The notes beneath the pieces are model-generated. The model saw only the letters and a program-made list of their open reading frames with translations. It was not told the origin of the DNA and ran no database searches. A stretch of 33,627 nucleotides of DNA from Clostridiales bacterium. Lineage in GTDB: Bacteria; Bacillota; Clostridia; Peptostreptococcales; Anaerovoracaceae. A program made the translations under genes and the position numbers. The DNA lies in contig WRJK01000024.1 in assembly GCA_009782285.1 (NCBI GenBank), forward strand, positions 1 through 33,627. Reading direction: 5' to 3'. Positions 1 to 8,607 of this stretch are shown one piece after another; within the stretch, counting starts at the first letter, position 1, and the number at the start of each line of letters is the position of its first letter.

Positions 1-567
1 TGAAAAATCGCCAAAACTCTCCTCCCTGTTTACAATCTGATCCGCAATCGTCTCGTACCGCACGATCGGCCCTGCCACGAGCTGTGGGAAAAACGATATG
101 TAAAGCCCCACGTTCAGCAGGTTTTTCTGAACTTGTTTCCTGCCTCTGTATACGTCTGTCACATACGAAATAGCTTGAAAAGTAAAAAATGAAATCCCGA
201 TGGGGAGCACGATCTGCGGGACTGCTAAATCAGCACCAAACAGAAGGTTAACATTGGCAACCGAAAACATCAAGTATTTAAAAACGAAGATAATCGACAA
301 GTTGAAAACAAGCATAAGCACAAGGATCAGCTTGGCTGCAGGCTGTCTGCCCCGGTGTTTGCTGACGAGAAGCCCAAAAGCCCAGTTCCCTGTAAAGGAG
401 CCGATCAGGGCGAGGACGAACAAAGGCTCGCCCCAAGCATAGAACATCAGGCTGGCAAACAGCAGGAAGTAATTTTGCAATAGCCTTTTCCCCTTCAGCA
501 GTGTATAATAAACAAGCAGGACAGGCGGTAGGAAACAGCCTATGAAAACGACTGACGAAAACAGCAT
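1..567 (-). CDS. MBOAT-family O-acyltransferase (AlgI/DltB-like), N-terminal part
   Basis: This is the first 189 residues of a membrane-bound O-acyltransferase; the rest lies beyond the left edge. I read it by translating the reverse strand. It starts MLFSSVVFIGCFLPPVLLVY, which is typical of AlgI-like proteins. It continues with a hydrophobic FLLFASLMFYAWGEPLF segment, then LPIGISFFTFQAISYVTDVY and a YISFFPQLVAGPIVRY segment, all family hallmarks. Such enzymes transfer acyl groups, usually acetyl, to extracellular polysaccharide from within the membrane. The catalytic histidine region falls outside the window. GGAGAGGG sits just before the ATG at 567. The gene diverges from the GH18 gene across about 107 bases. 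The acceptor cannot be told from this part. Confidence 0.88.
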   Translation of the reverse strand, partial: MLFSSVVFIGCFLPPVLLVYYTLLKGKRLLQNYFLLFASLMFYAWGEPLFVLALIGSFTGNWAFGLLVSKHRGRQPAAKLILVLMLVFNLSIIFVFKYLMFSVANVNLLFGADLAVPQIVLPIGISFFTFQAISYVTDVYRGRKQVQKNLLNVGLYISFFPQLVAGPIVRYETIADQIVNREESFGDFS

Positions 568-674
568 ACCCTCTCCAATCTCAGCAACTGACGATGAAAC
601 CTTAGTCGGCACAAGCCCACCGCAAAGTCAAGGGTATCACATTTCAACGAGAATAGCAACCTCTGGAGGAATTT

Positions 675-2150
675 ATGACTATTGGGAAAGCCCTCTCGCT
701 TTTGTTTGCCATAGCGGCAACCGTAATAATCGCACTGGCAGCTTTATTATTCATCTCGCCCAAGGAAGACGACCAAGATCTTTTTAAGGTCTACTGCAAC
801 AAAAAATTCTCTGGCCTTTACTGGCATCTGGAGAAGAACACGCCTTGGCTGCCGGCTTCTGTAATGGACTATTTCCCTGAAAACCCCGGTGTCACGGTGG
901 ACACAGCGAATCTGAGGCTGAACATTGACCTTGGCAGCCAAAACATAATAATGGCAGACGATGTGGTGACCGATTTCGTAAAAACCCACGCAGGGGCGGT
1001 TTACATTCCCCTACTCCAAATCGGGGACACTGTCTACATCCCTCTAAACACAGTGCACCAGTTCTTGCGGCTTAGCTACAGCTTTTCCGGCAATTCGATA
1101 TATTTGGCCAGCGAATACAAAGCCTCTGGCAAAGACGCCCCTCCCGATTTCTATGCGCCAAAAAAAGACAAGTGGGAACAGGGCAGCTCGCGGATAAACT
1201 TGGCGTGGCAATACGTCAACAAGGCCACTCCTGAAGCCCCGCCCAAATACGACGGGCTTGACATCATGTCGCCAACATGGTTCCACCTCATAACGGACGG
1301 CGACGGAAGCGTTGAAAACAACGGTGACAAAGGCTACACCGACCTGTGCCACGAAAGGGGCTACAAGGTCTGGGCGACAATTACAAACAGCATGACAGTC
1401 AAGGGCTCGACAAAGTTCACAACAGAGGTTTTCAACTCTCCAGAGCTTCTAAACAAATCCGTAGCACAGTTCTTGTTCTATTCCTGCCTGTACGACACAG
1501 ACGGCATAAACATCGACTACGAGGACGTGGAGGACGACGACGCAGCCGGGCTGGTCAATTTTACCCGAACGCTAAGGGAACTCACTGAGCGCCAAGGGCT
1601 GTCCCTGTCGATAGACACGCTGATACCAAAACCTTGGACCATTGAATACGACAGGAAAAACCTTGCCAAATATGTGGACTACATAGCAGTGATGACCTAT
1701 GACGAACACTGGTCCACAAGCCCAAAGCCTGGGTCAATTTCATCCCTCCCCTGGGTTGAGCAGGCCATACAGGACACCTTAAGCGAAGGAGTCCCTGCAA
1801 GCCAAATTCTGCTGGGCGTACCCCTCTACACCAGAGTGTGGTTGATCAACGAGCGCGGCAAAATAGCCTCAAACAAAGCAGCGGGCATGGCTTTCGTCAG
1901 GGACTTGCTCGAAAGCGAGGGCTTGGAGCCGGAATACCTTCCCCATGAACAGCAAAACTACGTTGAATACGAAGACGAGGGCAATACGGCGAAAATCTGG
2001 ATAGAGGACGCCGTTTCAATACAAAACAGGGTCGGCCTCGCCGAAAAATACAGCCTGGCAGGAACGGCTTGCTGGCAGTTCTCACAGGCTGTGGATGACA
2101 TTTGGTTTTTATTTTCTGTACAGCATGAACAGTGGGTTGAAAACCTATGA
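675..2150 (+). CDS. Membrane-anchored GH18 glycosyl hydrolase with a copper-amine-oxidase-N-like stalk
   Basis: The 491-residue protein has one N-terminal membrane segment (about residues 5-28), so it is probably anchored with the rest outside. Residues about 35-155 resemble the copper amine oxidase N-terminal-like module common in Firmicute surface proteins, with segments such as VYIPL and IPLNTV. Residues about 170-490 form a GH18 barrel. The active-site motif DGINIDYE lies at 276-283, making Glu283 the expected proton donor, and an IAVMTYDEHW segment follows. The closest overall resemblance is to YaaH/YkvQ-type spore or wall hydrolases acting on N-acetylglucosamine-containing glycans. A GGAGGA site lies 5 bases before the ATG. 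The stop overlaps the coaB end tail-to-tail by 6 bases. The substrate is inferred, not shown. Confidence 0.9.
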   Translation: MTIGKALSLLFAIAATVIIALAALLFISPKEDDQDLFKVYCNKKFSGLYWHLEKNTPWLPASVMDYFPENPGVTVDTANLRLNIDLGSQNIIMADDVVTDFVKTHAGAVYIPLLQIGDTVYIPLNTVHQFLRLSYSFSGNSIYLASEYKASGKDAPPDFYAPKKDKWEQGSSRINLAWQYVNKATPEAPPKYDGLDIMSPTWFHLITDGDGSVENNGDKGYTDLCHERGYKVWATITNSMTVKGSTKFTTEVFNSPELLNKSVAQFLFYSCLYDTDGINIDYEDVEDDDAAGLVNFTRTLRELTERQGLSLSIDTLIPKPWTIEYDRKNLAKYVDYIAVMTYDEHWSTSPKPGSISSLPWVEQAIQDTLSEGVPASQILLGVPLYTRVWLINERGKIASNKAAGMAFVRDLLESEGLEPEYLPHEQQNYVEYEDEGNTAKIWIEDAVSIQNRVGLAEKYSLAGTACWQFSQAVDDIWFLFSVQHEQWVENL

Positions 2151-2903
2151 AAGCTCGCCGTCGACAAACTTGAATATGTCTTCGGGCACATCAAGCACCC
2201 TGCCGGTGAAACCGTCCTTAGCCACCAGGTACCGCTCAGGCTTCCCTGCCCGCAGGTCTGCAAGGTCGTTGGCGAGGATGTAATCCATGCCGTTGCGCTC
2301 GCAAAGGTGAGCAGCCACGTCAAACAGCTCTTCCTTCGGCACACTTTCAAGGAGCTTGCACCCTATCAGAAGGCTGTCCGGGTACCATTCCCTAAGCCTT
2401 GCTATGATCTTGGGCGTCAGCCCCAGCTTCACCGTCAGGTTCTTCTGATAGCTGCTTATCTTTGAACTGTCGTCCAGCTTGCAGGCGGGGTTCTCCAAAA
2501 CCGCCAAAATATCGGTTGCCGATTTCAAATCTGACAGTTTTGCATAAAGCTCCTCGGCCACGTCTTCGAGAAGGAACGAGAAATCAGCCAAGTAGTCCCC
2601 AACCGCAGAGGCGTGTATGACGACATCTGCACGGTTTTCCTCCCCGCTCTGGCTTTTCAGCGCCTGGAGCATATCCTCCGTAGTTTCAATCCATATTGTT
2701 GTCAGGTCTCCTCTGCTATCTTCAACGCATTGAAGCTTCTCCGCATTGACGCAGTTATTCAGTATTAAGCACACAGAATAGCCCGCCCGAAGGAAGCACT
2801 CCCCTAATGTGACTGAGAGCTTGCCCGTGGACATGTTGGTAATTTTCATGACTTCGTCTATGGGTTCGTTTGTCGGTCCGCCGGTAATAATAATTTTTTT
2901 CAT
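2145..2903 (-). CDS. coaB: Phosphopantothenate--cysteine ligase, monofunctional CoaB type
   Basis: This enzyme joins 4'-phosphopantothenate and cysteine in coenzyme A synthesis in the cytoplasm. The 252-residue protein opens with IIITGGPTNEPIDEV followed by ITNMSTGKL, the CoaB nucleotide-binding signature. It also has an HASAVGDYL segment corresponding to the AAVxDY region, and late residues ILANDLADL. There is no CoaC (decarboxylase) half, so this resembles the stand-alone streptococcal and enterococcal form rather than the fused Dfp protein. Start at 2903: GAGG lies 8 bases upstream. It is the last gene of a yerC-smr-coaB run and ends overlapping the convergent GH18 gene. No coaC is visible in the window. 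Confidence 0.85.
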   Translation of the reverse strand: MKKIIITGGPTNEPIDEVMKITNMSTGKLSVTLGECFLRAGYSVCLILNNCVNAEKLQCVEDSRGDLTTIWIETTEDMLQALKSQSGEENRADVVIHASAVGDYLADFSFLLEDVAEELYAKLSDLKSATDILAVLENPACKLDDSSKISSYQKNLTVKLGLTPKIIARLREWYPDSLLIGCKLLESVPKEELFDVAAHLCERNGMDYILANDLADLRAGKPERYLVAKDGFTGRVLDVPEDIFKFVDGELS

Positions 2904-2918
2904 TCACTATACCTCGCT

Positions 2919-3266
2919 TTACTTAAGCAGAATTACAGTAACACCTCTGTTCCCGTCAATATAAGGGCTGTAGTCCTTTAGTTGAGAACAGCTTTCTGTA
3001 AATTCGCGTTTCCTGGTATACCATTCTTCTCCGCCCACATAGCTTTTGATTATCCCGCTCAGCGACCGCTCCTTGAGTTTTTCCCGAACTGCGGCTTTAA
3101 TCGCCCCTCCAGTGCCTGAAGAACCGTACCCGTGGACTAAAACCAAAGCTTTAAAGCCTATGCGTTTTGCCGTCGACAGCTCATTAACAAAATTTCGGAG
3201 AGCCACCTCAACAGTGGGGCTCCCCCGCTCTAAGTTGATTTCCTTAACTTTTACTCCCTTTTCCAT
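2919..3266 (-). CDS. Stand-alone Smr-domain protein
   Basis: The 115-residue protein consists almost only of an Smr (small MutS-related) domain. Visible features are an opening strand with INLERGSPTVEVALRNFV, then LVLVHGYGSSGTGGAIKAAV, which matches the Smr HGxGxGxL-type loop, and a closing hydrophobic strand VTVILLK. Smr domains are nicking endonuclease-like or nucleic-acid-binding modules, known from MutS2 and as single-domain proteins. The glycine loop here is longer than usual. The ATG at 3266 is preceded by a weak GGGG. It sits between yerC and coaB with short gaps, so cotranscription is likely. Its cellular substrate is unknown. Confidence 0.72.
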   Translation of the reverse strand: MEKGVKVKEINLERGSPTVEVALRNFVNELSTAKRIGFKALVLVHGYGSSGTGGAIKAAVREKLKERSLSGIIKSYVGGEEWYTRKREFTESCSQLKDYSPYIDGNRGVTVILLK

Positions 3267-3319
3267 ACCCCAGTGCCTTCTTTGCCAATGTATTCCCCAT
3301 AAAAAGTATTAATTGTCAA

Positions 3320-3613
3320 TTATTCCTTCAGCCTTGCTATTATTCTCTGGTAGCCGTCTGCGCCGTAAACGAGGCATTTGTTTATCCTGCTGATCGTTGC
3401 GGTGCTTGCGCCTGTTTTGTTTTCAATGTAACTGTACGTCTTCTTTTCTGAGAGCATTTTGGCGACTTCCAGCCTCTGCGAGATTGCGTGGATTTCGTTG
3501 ATTGTGCAAATATCTTCAAAAAACCGGTAGCAATCCTCCTCGTCCTTCAAAAGCAGCACCGCCTTGAAAAGCTCGTCGATGTCCTTTCTTTTAAACCTTG
3601 ACTCGTATGCCAT
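3320..3613 (-). CDS. yerC: YerC/YecD family TrpR-like DNA-binding protein
   Basis: The 97-residue protein matches the YerC family, Firmicute relatives of the Trp repressor. A helical N-terminal part (FKRKDIDELFKAVLLLKDEE) is followed by INEIHAISQRLEVAKML and then a helix-turn-helix in which TGASTATISRINKCL is the recognition part. I chose the ATG at 3613 because GGAGG lies 8 bases upstream; the in-frame GTG at 3619 would be only 2 bases from it. A strong promoter lies just upstream (3656-3684), so yerC starts a unit that runs into smr and coaB. The physiological target of this family is not settled, and nothing here reveals it. Confidence 0.87.
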   Translation of the reverse strand: MAYESRFKRKDIDELFKAVLLLKDEEDCYRFFEDICTINEIHAISQRLEVAKMLSEKKTYSYIENKTGASTATISRINKCLVYGADGYQRIIARLKE

Positions 3614-3655
3614 TTCCACATCCTCCTTTCTGCTACTTTAACACATTACAGTATT

Positions 3656-3684
3656 ATTATAACATTTGGAGCCATTGGCGTCAA
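3656..3684 (-). promoter_or_regulatory. Sigma-A type promoter of yerC-smr-coaB
   Basis: On the minus strand there is a -35 TTGACG (3684-3679), a 17-base spacer, and a -10 TATAAT (3661-3656) that matches consensus exactly. It stands 43 bases before the yerC ATG. It is the clearest housekeeping promoter in the left third of the window and separates yerC from the division block that ends at 3709. Confidence 0.8.
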
Positions 3685-3708
3685 CAACAATAATGCTGCC
3701 TTTTTCTG

Positions 3709-4893
3709 TCAGTTCAACAGCTCAATCGCCTTTTCGAGCTGGTAGTCCGTGTCGTCACCCGGCACAAGCTCAATCTCGTAGTCTGGTTCGACGCCCTTTT
3801 CGTGAATGACGTCGCCATTTGGGGAAAGGTACTGGTTCGTAGTGATCTTGACTGCATCGCCCGAACCGTCGTCAAGAAGCTTCAGCATCTGCACCACGCC
3901 CTTGCCGAATGTCCTGGTGCCGACCAGTTTGCCCCCCTTGTTGTCCTTTATGGCTGCAGCCAGTATTTCGGAAGCGCTGGCCGAACCTTCGTTCACCAGC
4001 AGCACGTAGGGAATGCTCGTCGCGGTTCTGTGTGAATTTGTTGAGGCTCTCTTGCCTGTTTTGTCCACAAGGTGCACTATGGTGCATTCGGGGAGCAACA
4101 AGTCAGCTATTTTTACAGCTGCGTCAAAAATCCCCCCCCCGTTGTTGCGAAGGTCTATTACCATGCCTTTCGCGCCTTGAATCTCAAGGCTTCGGAGCTC
4201 GTTTTGAAACGCTTCGCCGGTTTTGTCTTCGAAAGCCGATATCCTGACGTACGCTATGCCGCCTTCCAGCATCTCAGTCGTCAGCGAATGCTTCACGATG
4301 TTTGCCCTGGTTATGACGTAATCTGACATGCCGCCATCCCGCAAAATGGTCAGTTTGACTTTAGTTCCCGGCTTTCCGCGCATGTGCGCTCCCGCTTCGT
4401 CCATTTCCGCAGCGGTGTAAGGGACGTCGTCAACCATCAGTATTACGTCCCCGGGCATCAGCCCGGCAGCCTGCGCAGGGCTGTCGTCTATTGTGCTGAC
4501 AATGACAAGGTTGAGCTGCTCGTTGTAAGAATAAGTGATTCCAATCCCTTGGAATTCGCTTGAAAGCGACAATTCCAGCGCACTGTACTCGTCAGCGGTC
4601 ATGTAGTAAGAGTAGATGTCGCCAAGCCCGTACAGCAGGCCTTTGTATGTGCCCTCCTCCAGAGACTTCGGGTCGGCTTCCTTGTAGAAACTCTCTTCGA
4701 TTAGCTGCGACAGCTGTTCAAGTTTTCTGTACTTGTTGTATGTGCGCTCAAGTTCCGTATAGTAGCTTTTGCTTATGCTAATATCATTGCCTTGGGAAAG
4801 AGCCTTGAACTCAGAAACTGCATCCGACACGCCTGCGCCGAGAACCAGTGCAGCAACAACTATCAGAACCAAGCTTCTTTTCTTAATCGTCAT
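3709..4893 (-). CDS. S41 C-terminal processing protease with PDZ domain (CtpA/CtpB-like)
   Basis: This is a secreted or membrane-tethered serine protease of 394 residues. An N-terminal hydrophobic segment (SLVLIVVAALVLG) acts as signal or anchor. It is followed by a family-typical GLGDIYSYYMTADEY region, a PDZ domain (about 90-185, with the GIGITY and AGLMPGDVI motifs) and the S41 fold. The catalytic serine is in NEGSASASEIL (about residue 304) and the lysine in RTFGKGVVQ (about 328). The start at 4893 fits a GGAGGGGG ribosome site; an earlier in-frame ATG lies too close to it. The gene overlaps the recJ end by 11 bases. In Bacillus subtilis ctpB also lies next to ftsEX. It may process the M23 protein or a spore signalling protein; that is inference. 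Confidence 0.92.
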   Translation of the reverse strand: MTIKKRSLVLIVVAALVLGAGVSDAVSEFKALSQGNDISISKSYYTELERTYNKYRKLEQLSQLIEESFYKEADPKSLEEGTYKGLLYGLGDIYSYYMTADEYSALELSLSSEFQGIGITYSYNEQLNLVIVSTIDDSPAQAAGLMPGDVILMVDDVPYTAAEMDEAGAHMRGKPGTKVKLTILRDGGMSDYVITRANIVKHSLTTEMLEGGIAYVRISAFEDKTGEAFQNELRSLEIQGAKGMVIDLRNNGGGIFDAAVKIADLLLPECTIVHLVDKTGKRASTNSHRTATSIPYVLLVNEGSASASEILAAAIKDNKGGKLVGTRTFGKGVVQMLKLLDDGSGDAVKITTNQYLSPNGDVIHEKGVEPDYEIELVPGDDTDYQLEKAIELLN

Positions 4894-6547
4894 AGTCCGC
4901 ATCCCCCTCCAAAACAATCTTCTCAACCAGAAACTGCACCCTTTTGCTGCCGTTCCATACCTGCGGCTCCAGAGTCCCTATGATGCTAGCCGGCTTTCCT
5001 GAAATGACTGCGTCTTTGTACTCCTGTGCCTTGTGAAACAAAACGCACTGCAGCACTCCTCCGTCAGGGGAGCGCCCAGTGAACCTTAAATGCTTCCCGT
5101 CCTCCCCCATGGCAGCGGCGTTTTCAATCCTTACGCTGTCAATGCAGAGCAAAGGCTTCCTGTTCCTGTTCCCGAAAGGGGCAAGGCATTCTATCATCTC
5201 GCCAAGCTTGAAAGTCGCGTCTTTCCCTTTTATTTTAAGGTCGAAACCGCTTTCGTCGTCAAATATGCCCGGGTCCGCCTCGTGCAGTTCGCGCATTTTA
5301 TCCTCAAGCCCGAACTTAAGCGCTTGCAGGTTGCCGCTTTCCATCGAAAACCCGCAGGCTGCTGCATGACCGCCGAATTTTATGAACAGGTTTTCGAAGT
5401 TCCTCAAAAGCTCGTAAAGGTTCACCTTTTCGATGCTCCTTCCCGTCCCCTTGCTTATGCCGCCTGTGGTTGTCACGATTATAGCAGGCCTGTTGTACTT
5501 GTCCTTTATTTTCCCGGCGACTATTCCCGCAGTCCCTTCATGTGCGCCCTCGGGGCACATCAGCAGGAATTTGTCCCCTAGCATCTGCCCGTCTACTATT
5601 TCCACGCACTGCTGGTACGTTTCCTCCTGCACTTTTTTGCGGCTCTTGTTGCTCTCAACCAGTTTGACAGTATTCTCCCTGATAACGTCTTCGTCCTCCG
5701 TAATAAGTAGGTCAACGGCAAAATCAGCTTTGTCCATCCTTCCTGCTGAATTCAAGTGGGGCACGATGACAAAAGCCACGTTTTCGGATGTTATGCCTCC
5801 GGCTTTAAGACAGGCTGCAAGGGTGAGGCTCTTCATCCCTTTCCTGTTCAGCCGATTCAATTCCCGAAGCCCGTATTTTGCAAGGGTCCTGTTCTCGTCC
5901 ACGAGCGGAACCACGTCGCCTATCGTGCCGACTGCAACCAAGTCAAGCACGTCCGTCAGCACACGCCTAGGCAGGTTCGCCTTCCTCTGTATCGCTTGAG
6001 CCAGCTTGAACGCTACCCCTACCCCTGCAAGCTGTTTGAACGGGTATGGGCACCCTGGCAGTTTCGGGTTGATGACAATGCCGCCCGCTGCCCTGCCGGC
6101 GATGCTGTGGTGGTCAGTTATAACCATTTCAAGCCCCAGATCTTTTGCGCGCTCAGCTTCTGCACAAGACGTGCTGCCGCAGTCCACGGTTATCACCAAA
6201 TCCGCGCCGCGCTTCTTAATGCTCTCGACTGCCGCCATATTCAAGCCGTAACCCTCGTCAAACCTGTCAGGAACGTAGTACTCAAGGTTCTTCGTCAAGT
6301 GCGACAATACATGAGTCAGCAGGCTCACAGATGTGATGCCGTCGGCGTCATAGTCGCCGTAGATGCATATCCTCTTTCCCCGGCTGGCCGATGACAATAT
6401 TAAATCCACTCCCGCCTCCATGTTGCGGAGCAGGAATGGATCGTATGTCCGCTGAGGTTTTTCGGACAAAAATTCGGCGATCTCATCTTCGTCAAAAATG
6501 CCGCGCTTCCCCAGTAGCTCAACTATAATAGGGTTTATGTCAATCAT
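4883..6547 (-). CDS. recJ: Single-stranded-DNA-specific exonuclease RecJ
   Basis: RecJ degrades single-stranded DNA 5' to 3' in recombination and mismatch or base-excision repair. The 554-residue protein is about the length of the E. coli enzyme and shorter than the Bacillus form with its C-terminal extension. DHH-phosphoesterase motifs are intact: GDYDADG at about 64-70, VITVDCGS, and VITDHHS at about 145. The DHHA1 part shows GHAAACGFSM (about 398), and an OB-fold region (VRIENAAAMGEDGKHLRF) follows. The ATG at 6547 overlaps the stop of the preceding M23 gene as TAATG; an upstream in-frame ATG at 6562 lies inside that gene and has no better ribosome site. Its place inside a division block is unusual. 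Confidence 0.93.
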   Translation of the reverse strand: MIDINPIIVELLGKRGIFDEDEIAEFLSEKPQRTYDPFLLRNMEAGVDLILSSASRGKRICIYGDYDADGITSVSLLTHVLSHLTKNLEYYVPDRFDEGYGLNMAAVESIKKRGADLVITVDCGSTSCAEAERAKDLGLEMVITDHHSIAGRAAGGIVINPKLPGCPYPFKQLAGVGVAFKLAQAIQRKANLPRRVLTDVLDLVAVGTIGDVVPLVDENRTLAKYGLRELNRLNRKGMKSLTLAACLKAGGITSENVAFVIVPHLNSAGRMDKADFAVDLLITEDEDVIRENTVKLVESNKSRKKVQEETYQQCVEIVDGQMLGDKFLLMCPEGAHEGTAGIVAGKIKDKYNRPAIIVTTTGGISKGTGRSIEKVNLYELLRNFENLFIKFGGHAAACGFSMESGNLQALKFGLEDKMRELHEADPGIFDDESGFDLKIKGKDATFKLGEMIECLAPFGNRNRKPLLCIDSVRIENAAAMGEDGKHLRFTGRSPDGGVLQCVLFHKAQEYKDAVISGKPASIIGTLEPQVWNGSKRVQFLVEKIVLEGDADYDD

Positions 6548-7671
6548 TAAGGCTTTACCCATCCAATTGGGTCTACGTAGCTGCCGTTTTTTCGGACTTC
6601 GAAATGCACGTGAGGCCCCGTCGACATCCCCGTCGAGCCTGATTTTGCAATTTTGTCGCCCGTAACAACAATGTCCCCAGTCTTAACCAGCAAGCTGCTG
6701 TTGTGGGCGTAGAGGGTCACTATCCCGCCGCCGTGGTCTATCATGACCATGTATCCGTAGCTGTCGTTCCACCCGGCCTTTATGACGCTGCCCGCATTGG
6801 CTGCAACCACAGATGTGCCTGTCGGCGCGGCAATGTCTATGCCGGTATGGAATTTCTTTATTTTTAAGATCGGGTGCATCCTGTTCCCGAACTCCGAAGT
6901 AATCCTCGAAGCCCCCGGCACAGGCCATTTCATTATCCCGCCTATATATTCTTTGTCGCTCTGGAGCGCTATTATTTCTGCTATCAGCCTGTTCGCCTCA
7001 GCAGTCAGGCCATCGATGTACTGCTCCAGAAGCTTGTTGTTCTCAGCGACCTCGGTCTTTTTTACCGCAATCTGATCTTGGCTCTTCTTCAGGGCTTCCT
7101 TCTTGCTGGCTTCCCTGTTCCTATCTGCCACCAGACTAGCTTGAAGATCCAGCAAGTGCTGCCTATGGGCGTCTACGACCCGGTGCTGCTCTTCGAGGCT
7201 TTCTATCACTTCCCTGTCGCTTTCGTAAATCAGCTGTATCCTGTCCATGTTCGTCATGAAATCGCTTATGCTGTCCGACCCCAGCAGGACGTCGAGCACT
7301 CCAATGCTGCCTCCCATGTACATCGCCCGGAGCCTCGCGTTGAGGCGGTCGTCCTGTTCTTCAAGCCGTGCTTCCAAGTCGTTAAGCTCCGCAATCGCCA
7401 CGTTGATCTTGCCTTGTGTCTCATTGATGTTGTCCTTGATGGATTCTATCTCGACCTGGATGTCAAACATCTTCCCTTCGAGGGTCTGAATCTGGTTCAG
7501 AAGGTTTTTTTCTTCCGCTTTTCCCAAGTTCAGCGCTTTTTTAGAATCGCTTATTTTGCCCTGCACGTCGTTCAACTGCTTCTTCTCGTTGCTGCTGTAC
7601 GCAAGGCCAAGCGACGCAAACGAAACCACAAGCACAAACAGCAACGCATACGACACTATTCTCTTACGCAT
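6547..7671 (-). CDS. EnvC-like murein hydrolase (activator): coiled coil plus M23 domain
   Basis: This is an exported protein of 374 residues. It has a signal peptide (about 1-25), a long coiled coil (about 28-230, rich in E, K, L, Q and N) and an M23/LytM domain (about 258-370). The M23 metal ligands are present in FHTGIDIAAP (His and Asp, about 275-279) and GPHVHFEV (about 354). It could therefore be an active endopeptidase, unlike E. coli EnvC, which has lost ligands. It follows ftsX directly. In E. coli (EnvC), streptococci (PcsB) and B. subtilis (CwlO), a coiled-coil wall protein is controlled by FtsEX, and this gene most likely fills that role. I chose the ATG at 7671, 9 bases after GGGAG. 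Confidence 0.9.
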   Translation of the reverse strand: MRKRIVSYALLFVLVVSFASLGLAYSSNEKKQLNDVQGKISDSKKALNLGKAEEKNLLNQIQTLEGKMFDIQVEIESIKDNINETQGKINVAIAELNDLEARLEEQDDRLNARLRAMYMGGSIGVLDVLLGSDSISDFMTNMDRIQLIYESDREVIESLEEQHRVVDAHRQHLLDLQASLVADRNREASKKEALKKSQDQIAVKKTEVAENNKLLEQYIDGLTAEANRLIAEIIALQSDKEYIGGIMKWPVPGASRITSEFGNRMHPILKIKKFHTGIDIAAPTGTSVVAANAGSVIKAGWNDSYGYMVMIDHGGGIVTLYAHNSSLLVKTGDIVVTGDKIAKSGSTGMSTGPHVHFEVRKNGSYVDPIGWVKP

Positions 7672-7687
7672 GGCTACCATCTCCCTT

Positions 7688-8578
7688 CTACGTATCCAAA
7701 AATCTCCGCATGGATATTATGCTGCCGCACGCTCCTATGCTAACCCCAAGAGCAATGAATATCCAAATCAAGTTGTTCGACATGAATTCCACCGGCACCA
7801 GCCTGAACTTGAACATGTTGCTAACGTCAGACTGTACAAGCTCAATGATTTTTATGTATATTAGCGATATCGCGCCCACTGACACGCCCGCCGAAATCAA
7901 CCCGATGATGATCCCTTCCACTAGGAACGGCCCCCGTATGAACCAGTTCGTAGCCCCGATGTACTTCATTATGTTGATCTCTTCTGCACGTGCGAACACG
8001 GTCAGCTTTATCGTATTCGACACGACGACCACGCATATGATGATTAAAAAGGCCATTATGACAAAAGCAGCCATCTGAATGAAGCTCGTTATCTTCATCA
8101 GTTTTTCCACAGTGTCCCTGTAGTATTTTATCTCAAGGACCCCGTTGAAGTTGGTCGCCCTATTAACAACGTTGTCCGCTCCTTCCAAATCCGAAAGCCT
8201 CACAACGACCCCGTCCGGCAGCGGATTTTTGCTGAGCGTGTCCAAAAGGTACCCGTAGTCGCCCCATTCTATTTTCCACTGCTCAAGTGCCTCGTCCTTT
8301 GGCAGGAAAGTCGCTTCCTGAACTTCCATCATCCCTTTCAAGGTGTCGATGATGTTTTCCACCTGCCACTCGGCTGTATCGTCCTCAAGGTGTATGAGGA
8401 TGGTGTCGTAGCCTTCCTTGGCCTTCTCCATGGCAACGCCGATGTTGACCACGGTCACGAAGGACACACCCAGTATCAGCAGCATAGCCATTATTGAAAA
8501 AATCGAGGCAAGGCTCATTGCCCTGTTCCTTACGACTTGCATAAACGCCTGCTTGATATTGTACTTAATGCTGTTCAT
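7688..8578 (-). CDS. ftsX: Cell division ABC-type permease FtsX
   Basis: The 296-residue permease has the FtsX layout. A short cytoplasmic start (MNSIKYNIKQAFMQVVRNRA) is followed by a first membrane segment (about 22-46). A roughly 110-residue outer loop comes next, then three further membrane segments (about 165-190, 215-240, 265-290). Residues such as FTxMV-type loop elements are replaced here by SFIQMAAFVIMAF. With FtsE it forms a complex that couples ATP hydrolysis to wall hydrolase activity at or near the division site. The outer loop is the expected contact for the coiled coil of the next gene. The ribosome site is modest (AAGGGAAG, 12 bases before the ATG), and the gap to ftsE is 29 bases. 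Confidence 0.93.
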   Translation of the reverse strand: MNSIKYNIKQAFMQVVRNRAMSLASIFSIMAMLLILGVSFVTVVNIGVAMEKAKEGYDTILIHLEDDTAEWQVENIIDTLKGMMEVQEATFLPKDEALEQWKIEWGDYGYLLDTLSKNPLPDGVVVRLSDLEGADNVVNRATNFNGVLEIKYYRDTVEKLMKITSFIQMAAFVIMAFLIIICVVVVSNTIKLTVFARAEEINIMKYIGATNWFIRGPFLVEGIIIGLISAGVSVGAISLIYIKIIELVQSDVSNMFKFRLVPVEFMSNNLIWIFIALGVSIGACGSIISMRRFLDT

Positions 8579-8607
8579 ATGTACCGAACACTTCCCTTGG
8601 TGCGCAT

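Noticed and set aside
2139..2160. Bidirectional terminator between GH18 and coaB
   Set aside because: The two genes overlap by 6 bases at their stops and no GC hairpin with a T run is visible on either side.
3276..3319. TTGACA after the yerC stop as a promoter for smr
   Set aside because: No acceptable -10 at 16-18 bases; the nearest AATACA is 19 bases away and poor. The upstream yerC promoter suffices.
5090..6394. Plus-strand open frames opposite recJ
   Set aside because: Their translations have no protein-like features and nnrD-, recJ- and ftsX-type genes on the other strand explain the open frames by codon bias.
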